30,064 bases of DNA, from the NCBI GenBank assembly GCA_038326205.1, contig JBBQJV010000054.1, positions 1 through 30,064 of the forward strand, written 5' to 3'. Made by a program: the position numbers and the translations under genes. The stretch's first letter is position 1. Each line of letters starts with the position of its first letter. Below, piece by piece: positions 22,454-30,064 of the stretch. The notes under the pieces were generated by a model that was not told the origin of the DNA, made no database searches, and worked only from the letters and a program-made list of their open reading frames with translations. Origin of the DNA: UBA7672 sp038326205. GTDB lineage: Bacteria; Pseudomonadota; Alphaproteobacteria; Caulobacterales; Hyphomonadaceae.

Positions 22454-24754
22454 ATGTTGGCGAACATCCGGGCGATCTTTCTTGGCGAGGTGGACATACC
22501 CGCCAACCAGCACGATGCGATCAGCGCAGCGCGCCGCAAAGCCTTCCATTCGCTCGCGCCTCTGGCAGCGATTCATTCGCTGCTGAACGCAGTGATCCTG
22601 ACCTTCGCGTTCTGGACTCACGCTGCGATGCCGCTGGTATTCGTGTGGTGTTACACCAGCGCCGTCCTGATATTTCTGCGCCTTCGCGACAGCCGGTCGT
22701 CTGTTCACGCAGTCACCGGAAAAACCGCCGACAACCGCATCGTCCGCTATACGCTGCTATCGGGCGCCGCCTGGGGCCTGATCATCGCTGCGCTCATCGC
22801 ATCGAGCGGTTCGGAGCATGACCTCCTGCTGGGTCTCTTCACTGCGGCCATCCTCTGCGTTGGCGCACTCCTCCATTCGAGCTTTCCGCTGGCCTCGCTC
22901 GGTTACTCCCTGCTCGTCGGCGCCGGCGCCTGTTTCGGCTTGGTGATCGGCAATCACGCCTGGTCGGTGAACGCGATCCTGCTGATCGCGGCGACGATCT
23001 TGGCGCTTCAACGCTTCGCTGCGACCAATCATGCGACCGAAGTGAATCGACAGCTCGCCGACGTTGCGAGGCGGGAAGCGACCGAAACGATGAGCTTGCT
23101 ACTCAAGGATTTCGAAGCCCATTCCTCTGACTGGCTCTGGCGTATGTCGGCAGACGGACGGCTGGAGCGTCCATCACAACGCTTCATCGATGCGACTGCG
23201 CTACCGCTTGAGATTCTCGAAGGCGGTAATCTGCTCGCCCTGTTCGCACCAGAATCCGCCCACCAGCTCGACATGTTGCTCAAGCAACGCAAGCCGTTTC
23301 AGGATGAAGTCCTGCGTGTCGCAATCAGCGGCCGCGACGCCTGGTGGTCGCTCAGCGGTCAACCGACATCCGAGGGCGGCTGGCGCGGCGTCTGTTCCGA
23401 CATTACGCGTTCACGCGACGCAGAAGCGCGGATTGCCTACGTCACCGAGTTTGACGGCCTCACCGACCTTCCAAACCGCGCCATGCTGGTGCGGCGGCTT
23501 GAGATGGCTCAAGCGACTGTGGAATCCGGCGGAGAAGGCTTTGCGCTGTTTGTTGTCGACCTCGACAACTTCAAGTCACTCAACGACACACAGGGGCATC
23601 CGGCTGGCGACGCCTATCTGAAAGTTGTTGCTGAGCGCCTGCGTGACAGCATCGGTCCAGAGGCATTTCTTGCACGCCTCGGCGGCGACGAATTTGCAGT
23701 GCTCAAGAGCGACGTCATCGCCGAGGAAGCAGTCGAACTTGCCGACCTGATCGTCGACGCCCTGCTCGCGCCGGTTCGCCTCAAAGGCAGGGAGATCCTC
23801 GCCGGCGGTAGCGTCGGCGTCGCGCTCGCTCCCGACAACGGAACCGACCCAGCCGAGTTGATGAAGAATGCGGAACTCGCTCTTTATCGCGCCAAGGCCC
23901 AGGGCCGCGGCTGCGCTCGCTTCTTCGAGCCCGGAATGGAGGAAGACGCGCGCGTTCGCGCCGACCTCGAAACCGACCTTCGCGCCGCCCTCGCGAACGA
24001 AGCGATGGATGTCTACTTCCAGCCGCTTGTGAACACCCGTACGCACCAGGTTTCCGGTTACGAGACTTTGTTGCGCTGGAACCGCCCCGGCCACGGCCTT
24101 GTCTCACCCGCCCTGTTCATTTCTTGCGCCGAGGAAACCGGGATCATCGTTCCGCTTGGCGAGTGGGTGATCCGCAAGGCAATCGAAGAAGCCTCGCAGT
24201 GGAAAGAGGATGTCGCGGTCGCCATCAACCTGTCGCCTGCCCAGATGAAAAACCCATCTCTGGTCGCAACAGTGGTTGGCGCACTGGCGGCTTCCCAGCT
24301 CGACCCCAGCCGCCTCGAGATCGAGATCGTCGAAAGCGTTCTGATGGACGAGACCGAGCACAACATCCGCACGCTGCACGCGCTTCGCGAACTGGGGGTG
24401 AAGATTGCGCTCGATGATTTCGGTACGGGCTATTCATCACTCAGCTATTTGAGGGCATTCCCCTTCGACAAGATAAAGATCGACCAGCGCTTCGTGCGCG
24501 ACATCGATAGCTCGCATGAGAACAAAGCCATCGTCCGCGCCGTCATCTCGCTCGCGCGGGATCTCGGCATGCGCGTCACGGCTGAAGGCGTCGAGAACGA
24601 ACAGCAGGCGACCATCTTGGCCGGCCTTGGCTGCACCGAGGTTCAGGGTTTCCTCTACAGTCGGCCGGTCCCTGCCTCCGAGCTCGAGAAGAAGGAAGGC
24701 GTCATCCGCCCTCCCGCAAAGGTACATCCGCTGCGTCGCCGCGCCTCGTCCTGA
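22454..24754 (+). CDS. Membrane-anchored GGDEF-EAL cyclic-di-GMP enzyme
   Basis: The 766-residue product has about six N-terminal membrane helices (residues about 30-190), a PAS-like domain (about 210-330, SDWLWRMSADGRLERPS...), a GGDEF domain (GGDEF at 410-414) and an EAL domain. The EAL part keeps the catalytic set: Glu537 (YETLLRW), NLSPAQ, EIVES, Asp654-Asp655 (DDFGTGYSS), KIDQRFV and AEGVENEQQ. It should thus be able to hydrolyse cyclic di-GMP. GGDEF is also intact, so synthesis is possible. The RxxD inhibitory site normally found just before GGDEF is absent (EAFLARL precedes it). The first letter pair of the EAL motif is ET rather than EA. The sensed signal is unknown; the membrane part resembles no named sensor I recognise. 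No neighbour suggests the pathway controlled. Confidence 0.93.
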   Translation: MLANIRAIFLGEVDIPANQHDAISAARRKAFHSLAPLAAIHSLLNAVILTFAFWTHAAMPLVFVWCYTSAVLIFLRLRDSRSSVHAVTGKTADNRIVRYTLLSGAAWGLIIAALIASSGSEHDLLLGLFTAAILCVGALLHSSFPLASLGYSLLVGAGACFGLVIGNHAWSVNAILLIAATILALQRFAATNHATEVNRQLADVARREATETMSLLLKDFEAHSSDWLWRMSADGRLERPSQRFIDATALPLEILEGGNLLALFAPESAHQLDMLLKQRKPFQDEVLRVAISGRDAWWSLSGQPTSEGGWRGVCSDITRSRDAEARIAYVTEFDGLTDLPNRAMLVRRLEMAQATVESGGEGFALFVVDLDNFKSLNDTQGHPAGDAYLKVVAERLRDSIGPEAFLARLGGDEFAVLKSDVIAEEAVELADLIVDALLAPVRLKGREILAGGSVGVALAPDNGTDPAELMKNAELALYRAKAQGRGCARFFEPGMEEDARVRADLETDLRAALANEAMDVYFQPLVNTRTHQVSGYETLLRWNRPGHGLVSPALFISCAEETGIIVPLGEWVIRKAIEEASQWKEDVAVAINLSPAQMKNPSLVATVVGALAASQLDPSRLEIEIVESVLMDETEHNIRTLHALRELGVKIALDDFGTGYSSLSYLRAFPFDKIKIDQRFVRDIDSSHENKAIVRAVISLARDLGMRVTAEGVENEQQATILAGLGCTEVQGFLYSRPVPASELEKKEGVIRPPAKVHPLRRRASS

Positions 24755-24884
24755 CATCGGCCCAGCCAGGTTCCGCCACCGCCGGCGGACAATGTGATCC
24801 AGCTCGAGTTTCATTTTGACGCCGCATCAGATGCGGCAACGCGCCAACTCGCGGACCCGCGATGACAGGAACAGATTTCCGGTC

Positions 24885-25112
24885 ATGGAATGGGCGCTTA
24901 GCCTCGGAACCATCACCGTGTTCGGCGGGCTTATGGCCTTCGCTGGCTGGAAATCCGGCCGGCCGCGCAGGGATCGCCTGAAACCACTCTGGATATCGTG
25001 GACCGGGGTTGCAGTCGTGGCGATGATCATCGTGGTCTTCGCCGCCCTGCACATCTTGAGCCTGATGGGCGTGCATACGGGATCGCGTATACTCGGCAAA
25101 TACGGCGCCTGA
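24885..25112 (+). CDS. Small two-helix membrane protein, function unknown
   Basis: The 75-residue product has two hydrophobic helices, MEWALSLGTITVFGGLMAF at the N-terminus and WISWTGVAVVAMIIVVFAAL at about 36-55. They are joined by a basic loop (GWKSGRPRRDRLKP), which predicts both ends outside and the loop inside. Codon third positions are GC-rich, as in real genes here. The frame opens at 24816, but Met at 24885 begins directly with the first helix. AGGAAC upstream is 13 bases away, so the start is not certain. No function is known to me. It stands between the GGDEF-EAL gene and an acyl-CoA dehydrogenase, both on the same strand. Confidence 0.62.
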   Translation: MEWALSLGTITVFGGLMAFAGWKSGRPRRDRLKPLWISWTGVAVVAMIIVVFAALHILSLMGVHTGSRILGKYGA

Positions 25113-25136
25113 GCCCGCAACCTCCCCCACCCCCGC

Positions 25137-25165
25137 TTGACCCATCCACGCCCCACCTTTAGCCC
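25137..25165 (+). promoter_or_regulatory. Possible promoter of acyl-CoA dehydrogenase gene
   Basis: TTGACC (25137-25142) is spaced by 17 bases from TAGCCC (25160-25165). The -35 is good and the -10 poor. It lies 39 bases before the start codon, and GGGAG (25193-25197) supplies the ribosome binding site six bases before the ATG. Confidence 0.3.
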
Positions 25166-25203
25166 TGAAGTCGCAACAGGACATGCCGCTCCGGGAGCTA
25201 CCG

Positions 25204-26397
25204 ATGGCCGATATTGATAATTTCCGCACTGAGACCCGCGCCTGGCTTGAAGCGAACTGTCCGGCGACGATGCGGACACCGGTGGTTGAGGAGGAGGTGG
25301 TGTGGGGTGGCCGGGGCCAGAAGTTCGTCAACCCGGACTCGAAAGTGTGGCTCGATCGCATGGTCGCCAAGGGCTGGACCGCGCCAGCGTGGCCGAAGGT
25401 GTATGGCGGTGGTGGTCTCTCGAAATCGGAAGCCATCGTGCTCGACCAGGAGATGAAGCGCATCAACGCGCGTTCTCCCCTCGCCTCTTTCGGTATCTGG
25501 ATGCTGGGACCTGTGCTGCTCGAGTACGCCAACGAAGAACAGAAGCAGCGCTTCCTGCCGGAAATCTGCGCGGGCAAGACGCGCTGGTGCCAGGGCTATT
25601 CCGAACCAGGCGCCGGTTCCGATCTCGCTTCGCTGCAGACCAAGTGCGAGGACAAAGGCGATCACTGGCTGATCAATGGTTCGAAGATCTGGACGTCCTA
25701 TGCGGATCAGGCAGACTGGATTTTCTGTCTCGTCCGCACGGACTTCACGAAAAAGCATGAAGGCATCTCCTTCGTGCTGTTCGACATGAAGTCGCCCGGC
25801 GTCGAGACACGGCCGATCCTGTTGATCTCCGGCTCGTCGCCGTTCTGCGAAACCTTCTTCACCGACGTGAAAGTTCCCAAAGAGCAACTCATCGGTACGC
25901 CCGGCAAGGGCTGGGACATCGCCAAGCGCCTGCTGCAGTATGAACGCCAGAACATTTCGGCGACCGGCTTCGGCGCGGACCGCAATTCCGGCCCGACGCT
26001 GGCCGATATCGCCAAGAAATACGTAGGCACGCGTGATGGCATCATGGCCGACGGGGACCTGAGGGCCCGCGTCACCAAGCAGATGATGTACGAACAGGCG
26101 TTCATGCTTACGATTCAGCGCAACACAGAATTGGCGAAAGCGGGCGCTGATGTTGGACCAGCAACGTCGATCATCAAGTATGCCGCCGCCAAAATGAACC
26201 AGACCAAGACCGAGCTGCAGGTCGAGGCGATGGGCTATCAGGGCCTCGGCTGGGAAGGCGAAGGCTTTAAGCCGGGCGAGATCATGTCGACGCGGTCAAT
26301 GCTGCGCGCCAAGGGCAACTCGATCGAGGGCGGCACGTCCGAAGTGAATCTGAATGTCGTTGCAAAACGCGTTCTTGGACTCCGCGATCACCAATAG
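25204..26397 (+). CDS. Acyl-CoA dehydrogenase
   Basis: The 397-residue product is an FAD-dependent acyl-CoA dehydrogenase, introducing a 2,3-double bond into an acyl-CoA in the cytoplasm. The FAD/substrate signature GYSEPGAGSDLASLQT is at 131-146, preceded by the usual FLPEICAGKTRWCQ, and followed by WLINGSKIWTSYADQADW. The C-terminal signature EGGTSEVNLNVVAKRVLGL is also present. The start MADIDNFRTETRAWLEANCP is typical of the subgroup acting on medium, branched or steroid-like acyl chains, but the chain specificity cannot be read. GGGAG six bases upstream fixes the ATG at 25204; an in-frame ATG at 25183 has no such site. Confidence 0.93.
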   Translation: MADIDNFRTETRAWLEANCPATMRTPVVEEEVVWGGRGQKFVNPDSKVWLDRMVAKGWTAPAWPKVYGGGGLSKSEAIVLDQEMKRINARSPLASFGIWMLGPVLLEYANEEQKQRFLPEICAGKTRWCQGYSEPGAGSDLASLQTKCEDKGDHWLINGSKIWTSYADQADWIFCLVRTDFTKKHEGISFVLFDMKSPGVETRPILLISGSSPFCETFFTDVKVPKEQLIGTPGKGWDIAKRLLQYERQNISATGFGADRNSGPTLADIAKKYVGTRDGIMADGDLRARVTKQMMYEQAFMLTIQRNTELAKAGADVGPATSIIKYAAAKMNQTKTELQVEAMGYQGLGWEGEGFKPGEIMSTRSMLRAKGNSIEGGTSEVNLNVVAKRVLGLRDHQ

Positions 26398-26544
26398 GTG
26401 GTCATTCCGCTCACGCATAGCTGAGGTGAATTTTTCGACCGGCGAGCCGTTTGTAAACAGGCAGCAGGTGGCGCTGTTCGCTAGCGATGGTTGAATCACG
26501 CACGCTTCCCTCAGTCCTCGCTTCACCATTGAAAATCGCGTGCT

Positions 26545-28128
26545 ATGGTCAAGGCTCCGGGGGGCGATGGACGATCGATGCCGCTCGTATTCGTTTCGCA
26601 TTCCAATCAAGATCGCGACATAGCGCTCCGGCTGGTCGATCGCCTGCGCCAGGCCACGGGCGGCGATTTTGAAATCGTTATCGACGATGCAATCGATTCC
26701 GAAACACTTGCGATCGCCAGCGACGCCTATCGACTTCCGTACGTCGGCAAGCGGTTGCGCAACGCCTATGCCGTCATTTCGGTATTGACGCGGTCCTACG
26801 CGGAATCCGATCCGTGCTGGCTCGAAATGTCCGCTGGGCTGATGATGGAAAAGGTCGTGCCTATCAATCTCGATCCGGGCCTGTCGCCGGCCGGACTCGA
26901 ATCGATGGTGGGACGAAAGGACATCATCGCCATCGCGCCGGGTTGGTTCGACAAGGAGCCGGGCGAGGTCGAGCGGACCGAGACGGCGAAGTTCCAGAGG
27001 TTCATCCGTGAACTACGCGTGGCCTGTGCGCGGCACCGCCCCTTCGCCGACTGGCCGCCGGCAGAGTCGCGCGAGGTGCGTCCCCTGACCGTTGCGCTGG
27101 CGGCGGCGATGCAGCCGAAACTGTTCCGGCGGACAGGTCTCGCCTGGTCGCCAGGAAGCGCGCTTGCCGAGGTGCAGCAGCGTCGTTTCTTCGGAGCGAT
27201 AGACACCATGTCGATCGCAACCGGCGAGACGGTTTGGGACATCGCGCGGCGCAAGGCGGTCAAGGGTCTGGCCGACAATCCGCAGTCCACGCGTGTGCGG
27301 GCCGAGGCCTTGATGGGCCTCGTGGGCGAACTCACGGCGCCGAGCGATGGCTCGCCGCCCATCACGCGACACGAGCCGTGGGAATTCGTCGGCGACATGG
27401 CGCTGCCCATCGACCGCGACATCAGCCGCTTTGCCTACATGCGCGCCGGCAAGATCCCCAACGACCTGCGCAAGATGTTTCAGGTGCTTCGACCGGGCCG
27501 ATCGAAGCGGCGGCGCATCTTCGCACTCGGCGCCGTGTTCGGAGCGGCACTAGGCGTCGTGCTCACCTGGGCCCTGAGCTATGGCGGGCAAATGCTGTTC
27601 GGTCAGCCGGGGCCGAAATTGGCAACCGGTTCACCAACGCCAACCGATGCGACGCGTCCGCCCCCGGTTTCGCCTTCGCCGCCGGCCGCCACGCAATCAC
27701 AGCCGTCTCCTTCGCAACCGGTCCCGACGCTGCAGCTCCCGACACCCCGACCGCAGACCCAACAGTCCCAGACGACAACGCCGCTCACGTCGAAGCTCGA
27801 GACGCCACTTCTACCGGCCGCGGAGCGCGCGCGGCCCGCCGTGCCTGCAACGTTCGGAGTGAGTGCGCGCGGACTGGAGGCGAGTGTCAGGGCGGAGATG
27901 GAGCGGCGCAGTCTCGACAAGAACGCGTGGAAGGAAACTTACAGCCAGGTGATTTTGCTCAACGTCAATTCGTTGTGTTCACCAGGCAGGTGGCAGGCGG
28001 CCGAAGCGATGGGCAAGAAGCCGTTGGACCTGATTGGTTCGGACACACAGCTGACGTGGCCGACAGAAACGGATTTCGAGAAACCGCCGCGCCTGCAGGA
28101 ATGTCCCGTCTACAGGATTCCGACATAG
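26545..28128 (+). CDS. TIR-domain transmembrane protein with periplasmic C-terminal domain
   Basis: The 527-residue product begins with a TIR domain (about 13-135). Evidence is PLVFVSHSNQDRDIALRLV (strand A and box 1), a central AYAVISVLTRSYAESDPCWLEMSAG, and VVPINLDPG. Glu94 in CWLEMS is in the position of the catalytic glutamate of NAD-cleaving TIRs. A cytoplasmic region of unknown fold follows (about 145-318), then basic residues RSKRRR (319-324) and one membrane helix (325-347), placing the TIR inside. A Pro/Thr/Gln-rich stalk (355-428) leads to a small outer domain (440-527) with Cys478 and Cys520, which might form a disulfide. No signal peptide. Met12 (26578) starts just before the TIR and is an equally likely start; no ribosome binding site is clear for either. 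It stands alone, ending 10 bases from the convergent aldehyde dehydrogenase gene. TIR proteins can be immune effectors or signalling enzymes; the role here is unknown. Confidence 0.88.
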   Translation: MVKAPGGDGRSMPLVFVSHSNQDRDIALRLVDRLRQATGGDFEIVIDDAIDSETLAIASDAYRLPYVGKRLRNAYAVISVLTRSYAESDPCWLEMSAGLMMEKVVPINLDPGLSPAGLESMVGRKDIIAIAPGWFDKEPGEVERTETAKFQRFIRELRVACARHRPFADWPPAESREVRPLTVALAAAMQPKLFRRTGLAWSPGSALAEVQQRRFFGAIDTMSIATGETVWDIARRKAVKGLADNPQSTRVRAEALMGLVGELTAPSDGSPPITRHEPWEFVGDMALPIDRDISRFAYMRAGKIPNDLRKMFQVLRPGRSKRRRIFALGAVFGAALGVVLTWALSYGGQMLFGQPGPKLATGSPTPTDATRPPPVSPSPPAATQSQPSPSQPVPTLQLPTPRPQTQQSQTTTPLTSKLETPLLPAAERARPAVPATFGVSARGLEASVRAEMERRSLDKNAWKETYSQVILLNVNSLCSPGRWQAAEAMGKKPLDLIGSDTQLTWPTETDFEKPPRLQECPVYRIPT

Positions 28129-28138
28129 GTGTGAGCAG

Positions 28139-29545
28139 CTATCGCATCAGGAATTTCAGCAAGCGCCGCGCGCGCTTGCCATAGGGCGGCGACAACAGCG
28201 AGGCCGAGTTGAAAAAGCCGGTCTTGAACACGGCGCGCTGATGGGTGAAGCGGTCGAAGCCTGCCTTGCCGTGATAGGCGCCCCAGCCGCTCGCGCCGAC
28301 GCCGCCGAAGGGGAGACCTTCCTGGGCGATGTGCAACAGTGTGCCGTTGACGGTGACGCCGCCGGACTGTGTGCCGTCGAGAACTTTCGATTGCTCACGC
28401 ATGTCTTCGGCAAAGATGTAGAGCGCCAGCGGATGCGGGTGCGCGTTGATCCAGTCGAGCGCATCGTCGATCGTGTCATAGCCGATGACAGGCAGGACGG
28501 GGCCGAAGATTTCCTCGCGCACCAGCAGGCACTGCTGCGGCGGATCAAGCACCACAATCGGCGGCAGGATGCGGCGCGCACGATCCGATGGTGCGGGGTG
28601 GCGCAGAACCATTGCGCCGCCGAGTTCGGCCTCGGTGACCGCGGCGGTGAGGCGGTCGAAGGACCGCTCGCTGATCATGCTGGAATAGTCTGCGCCGAGA
28701 TCGGGATAGGCGCGGCGCGCTTCGCCGAGCAGGAGTTCGGCAAACTCGATCACGCGCTCGCGCGGGACAAGCACATAGTCGGGCGCGATGCAGGTCTGGC
28801 CAGCATTGATGAACTTGCCATAGGCGATGGCTTTCACTGCCTTCCTCATTGAAGCGGACGGACAGATCACGGCCGGGGACTTGCCGCCGAGCTCGAGCGT
28901 TGAAGGCGTGAGATTTTCGGCAGCGGCGGCAGCGACACGGCGGCCGACGGAGGTTGAGCCGGTGAAGACCAGATGGTCGAATGGCAGGCGCGAGAATTCA
29001 GCGGCGACTTCGGGTCCGCCGAGCACGACAGCAATCTCGTCCTCATCGAACGTTTCGCTGATCGCGCGTTTGAGCAGGTCGCAAAAATTGGGCGTCTGTT
29101 CGGATGGCTTGATGATGACGCGGTTGCCGCCAGCGATAGCGTCAACCAATGGTGAGAGCGCCAGTTGCAGCGGATAGTTCCAGGGCGAAACGATTCCGAC
29201 GACGCCGAGCGGGTCAGGTCGCACCCAGGCCGAGCCGGGCCAGAAATTGACGCCCACCTCGCGATAGTTTGGTTGCATCCACCATTTGACGTTCTTACGC
29301 GCGTAGCGAATGCCGGAGATCAGCACCATGGTTTCGAGCAGGTCCGTTTCGAAACGCGAACGGTTGCCGAAATCGGCGGAAATGGCGTCAGCAAAGGACT
29401 CTGCGCGTTTCCGGATCATGTCTTCAAGCTGGTAGAGCCGGTCGGTGCGGACGCGGGCGGACGGCACGCGAGCCTTCATCTGCGCGGCGCGCTGCAGCTC
29501 GAGCAAGCGCGCGCTTTCCGTTGCTGGAGGGGAATGGCCGTCCAT
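28139..29545 (-). CDS. calB: Aldehyde dehydrogenase, coniferyl aldehyde dehydrogenase type
   Basis: The 468-residue product is an NAD(P)-dependent aldehyde dehydrogenase of the short class-3-like group that contains coniferyl aldehyde dehydrogenase. Active-site residues are Asn123 (SPWNYP), Lys146 (IKPSEQT), Glu218 (TLELGGKSP) and Cys252 (NAGQTCIAPDYV). The segments EEIFGPVLPV and GASGWGAYHGKAGFDRFTHQRAV and a basic/hydrophobic tail (RARRLLKFLMR) suit this group. The enzyme would oxidise an aromatic or long-chain aldehyde to its acid in the cytoplasm or at the membrane; the true substrate is not certain. The ATG at 29545 has AAGG eight to twelve bases upstream, and the frame extends to 29656 without family resemblance. 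It is convergent with the TIR gene. Confidence 0.9.
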   Translation of the reverse strand: MDGHSPPATESARLLELQRAAQMKARVPSARVRTDRLYQLEDMIRKRAESFADAISADFGNRSRFETDLLETMVLISGIRYARKNVKWWMQPNYREVGVNFWPGSAWVRPDPLGVVGIVSPWNYPLQLALSPLVDAIAGGNRVIIKPSEQTPNFCDLLKRAISETFDEDEIAVVLGGPEVAAEFSRLPFDHLVFTGSTSVGRRVAAAAAENLTPSTLELGGKSPAVICPSASMRKAVKAIAYGKFINAGQTCIAPDYVLVPRERVIEFAELLLGEARRAYPDLGADYSSMISERSFDRLTAAVTEAELGGAMVLRHPAPSDRARRILPPIVVLDPPQQCLLVREEIFGPVLPVIGYDTIDDALDWINAHPHPLALYIFAEDMREQSKVLDGTQSGGVTVNGTLLHIAQEGLPFGGVGASGWGAYHGKAGFDRFTHQRAVFKTGFFNSASLLSPPYGKRARRLLKFLMR

Positions 29546-30064
29546 GTCGCCGCCTTGTCCGTCGCGTAGCCGAGTTGACCTATACCGGGGGGTGGTTTCA
29601 AGCGTCTTGGCGAAACATTCGGGGGTTGAATTTCCCAATGACGGTTGCACGGGCATGGAACCTCGCTCGGACCGGCAGCGCCGTCCGGGATGCGGTCGTC
29701 TTGGGTCTCCGAATAGGTGCAGGGCCCGGGGACGCGCGATGCCCCGCGTGAGTTTGGGCCGCGCTGATTGTTCAGCTCTTCCGGTAGAAACAGGAAAACG
29801 CGGATCCCGCGTCCCCGGCAGGGTGTTGTGCGACGACCAGGAAGGCGCGGCGTGTTTTCAGCCGCCTGAACCCGTTTTGGCCGTCGGCGTGCAGGCCGCG
29901 GAGTGTTCGCTCGGCAATGCCTCGATCACTCACGGATTTGTATGATTCACCCTGGCTTCCAAACTCGCCTGCAGCGACCACCCCGCGCCGTTGAACAGTG
30001 ATCAGCTGACTTCCTGCGAAGAGGACGCGTGCAGTATCGCACGGGCGGGAAAGTGTAGGACCGA
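29546..30064. other. 519-bp terminal region without a supported gene
   Basis: No gene can be supported here. A 69-codon minus-strand frame (29772-29981, GTG start) has GC-rich third positions over its later part but matches nothing I know. The inverted repeat CCGGGGACGCG (29726-29736) and CGCGTCCCCGG (29808-29818) shares its right arm with a shorter hairpin, ACGCGG-ATC-CCGCGT (29798-29812). On the minus strand that hairpin is followed by TTTTCCTGTTTC and looks like a weak terminator. GCTGA-ACAA-TCAGC (about 29764-29777 on the minus strand) lies beside it. The region should also hold the calB promoter, which I could not place. Confidence 0.45.

Noticed and set aside
24821..24837. GCCGCAT-CAG-ATGCGGC hairpin after the GGDEF-EAL gene as a terminator
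   Set aside because: The stem is perfect but no T-tract follows on either strand, so I do not call a terminator.
29445..29945. 166-residue plus-strand reading frame
   Set aside because: Its first part is antisense to the aldehyde dehydrogenase gene, and the composition looks random.
29772..29981. 69-residue minus-strand reading frame with GC-rich third positions
   Set aside because: No family resemblance, a GTG start without a good ribosome binding site, and a terminator-like hairpin inside it. Not enough to call a gene.
1..30064. CRISPR array, prophage, insertion sequence or defence island around the TIR gene
   Set aside because: No spaced direct repeats, transposase, integrase or known defence partner was found; the TIR neighbours are metabolic genes.

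Overview
The window is a chromosome segment from a GC-rich Gram-negative bacterium, most likely an alphaproteobacterium of the Caulobacterales/Hyphomonadaceae kind. Grounds for this are a class I polyhydroxybutyrate (PHB) synthase with a PhaR regulator and a short phasin, a large TonB-dependent receptor, and a coniferyl-aldehyde-type ALDH. This is inference from gene content; no rRNA or tRNA is present to confirm it. I see no insertion sequence, phage gene, CRISPR array or tRNA.

Layout. (1) 38-3751, minus strand: a tightly packed trio of uncharacterised genes. They encode a distant TelA-like coiled-coil protein, a single-pass membrane protein that I take to be DUF6384-like, and a long coiled-coil protein with a glycine-rich tail. 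The tail runs into a homopolymer-rich block at the window edge that may be a sequence error. (2) 3968-9252: an M28 peptidase lipoprotein, 3-hydroxybutyrate dehydrogenase, an acyltransferase-3 membrane protein, and a divergent pair for murein recycling (LD-carboxypeptidase and an unusual MurC/Mpl-like ligase). (3) 9442-14708: a penicillin/AHL acylase-family lipoprotein, then a TonB-dependent receptor with its own promoter and a strong terminator. (4) 14815-19763: the PHB locus, with phaR and an alpha/beta hydrolase divergent from phaC, a small SEDS-like membrane protein, and a phasin. Together with bdhA this covers polymer synthesis, granule coating, regulation and re-oxidation of the monomer, but no recognisable depolymerase is present. 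(5) 20013-26397: an amidohydrolase divergent from a threonine aldolase, a membrane-bound GGDEF-EAL protein, a 75-residue two-helix membrane protein and an acyl-CoA dehydrogenase. (6) 26545-29545: a TIR-domain transmembrane protein convergent with a coniferyl-aldehyde-dehydrogenase-like enzyme. The last 519 bases hold no gene I can support.

The best candidates for undescribed biology are the membrane-anchored TIR protein (TIR, unknown cytoplasmic region, one membrane helix, proline-rich stalk, small cysteine-containing outer domain) and the TelA-like/DUF6384-like/Gly-rich trio. Smaller leads are the SEDS-like protein next to phaC, the Mur ligase with a GTSGKST P-loop beside ldcA, and several repeats or hairpins in the control regions of the PHB and TonB-receptor genes.
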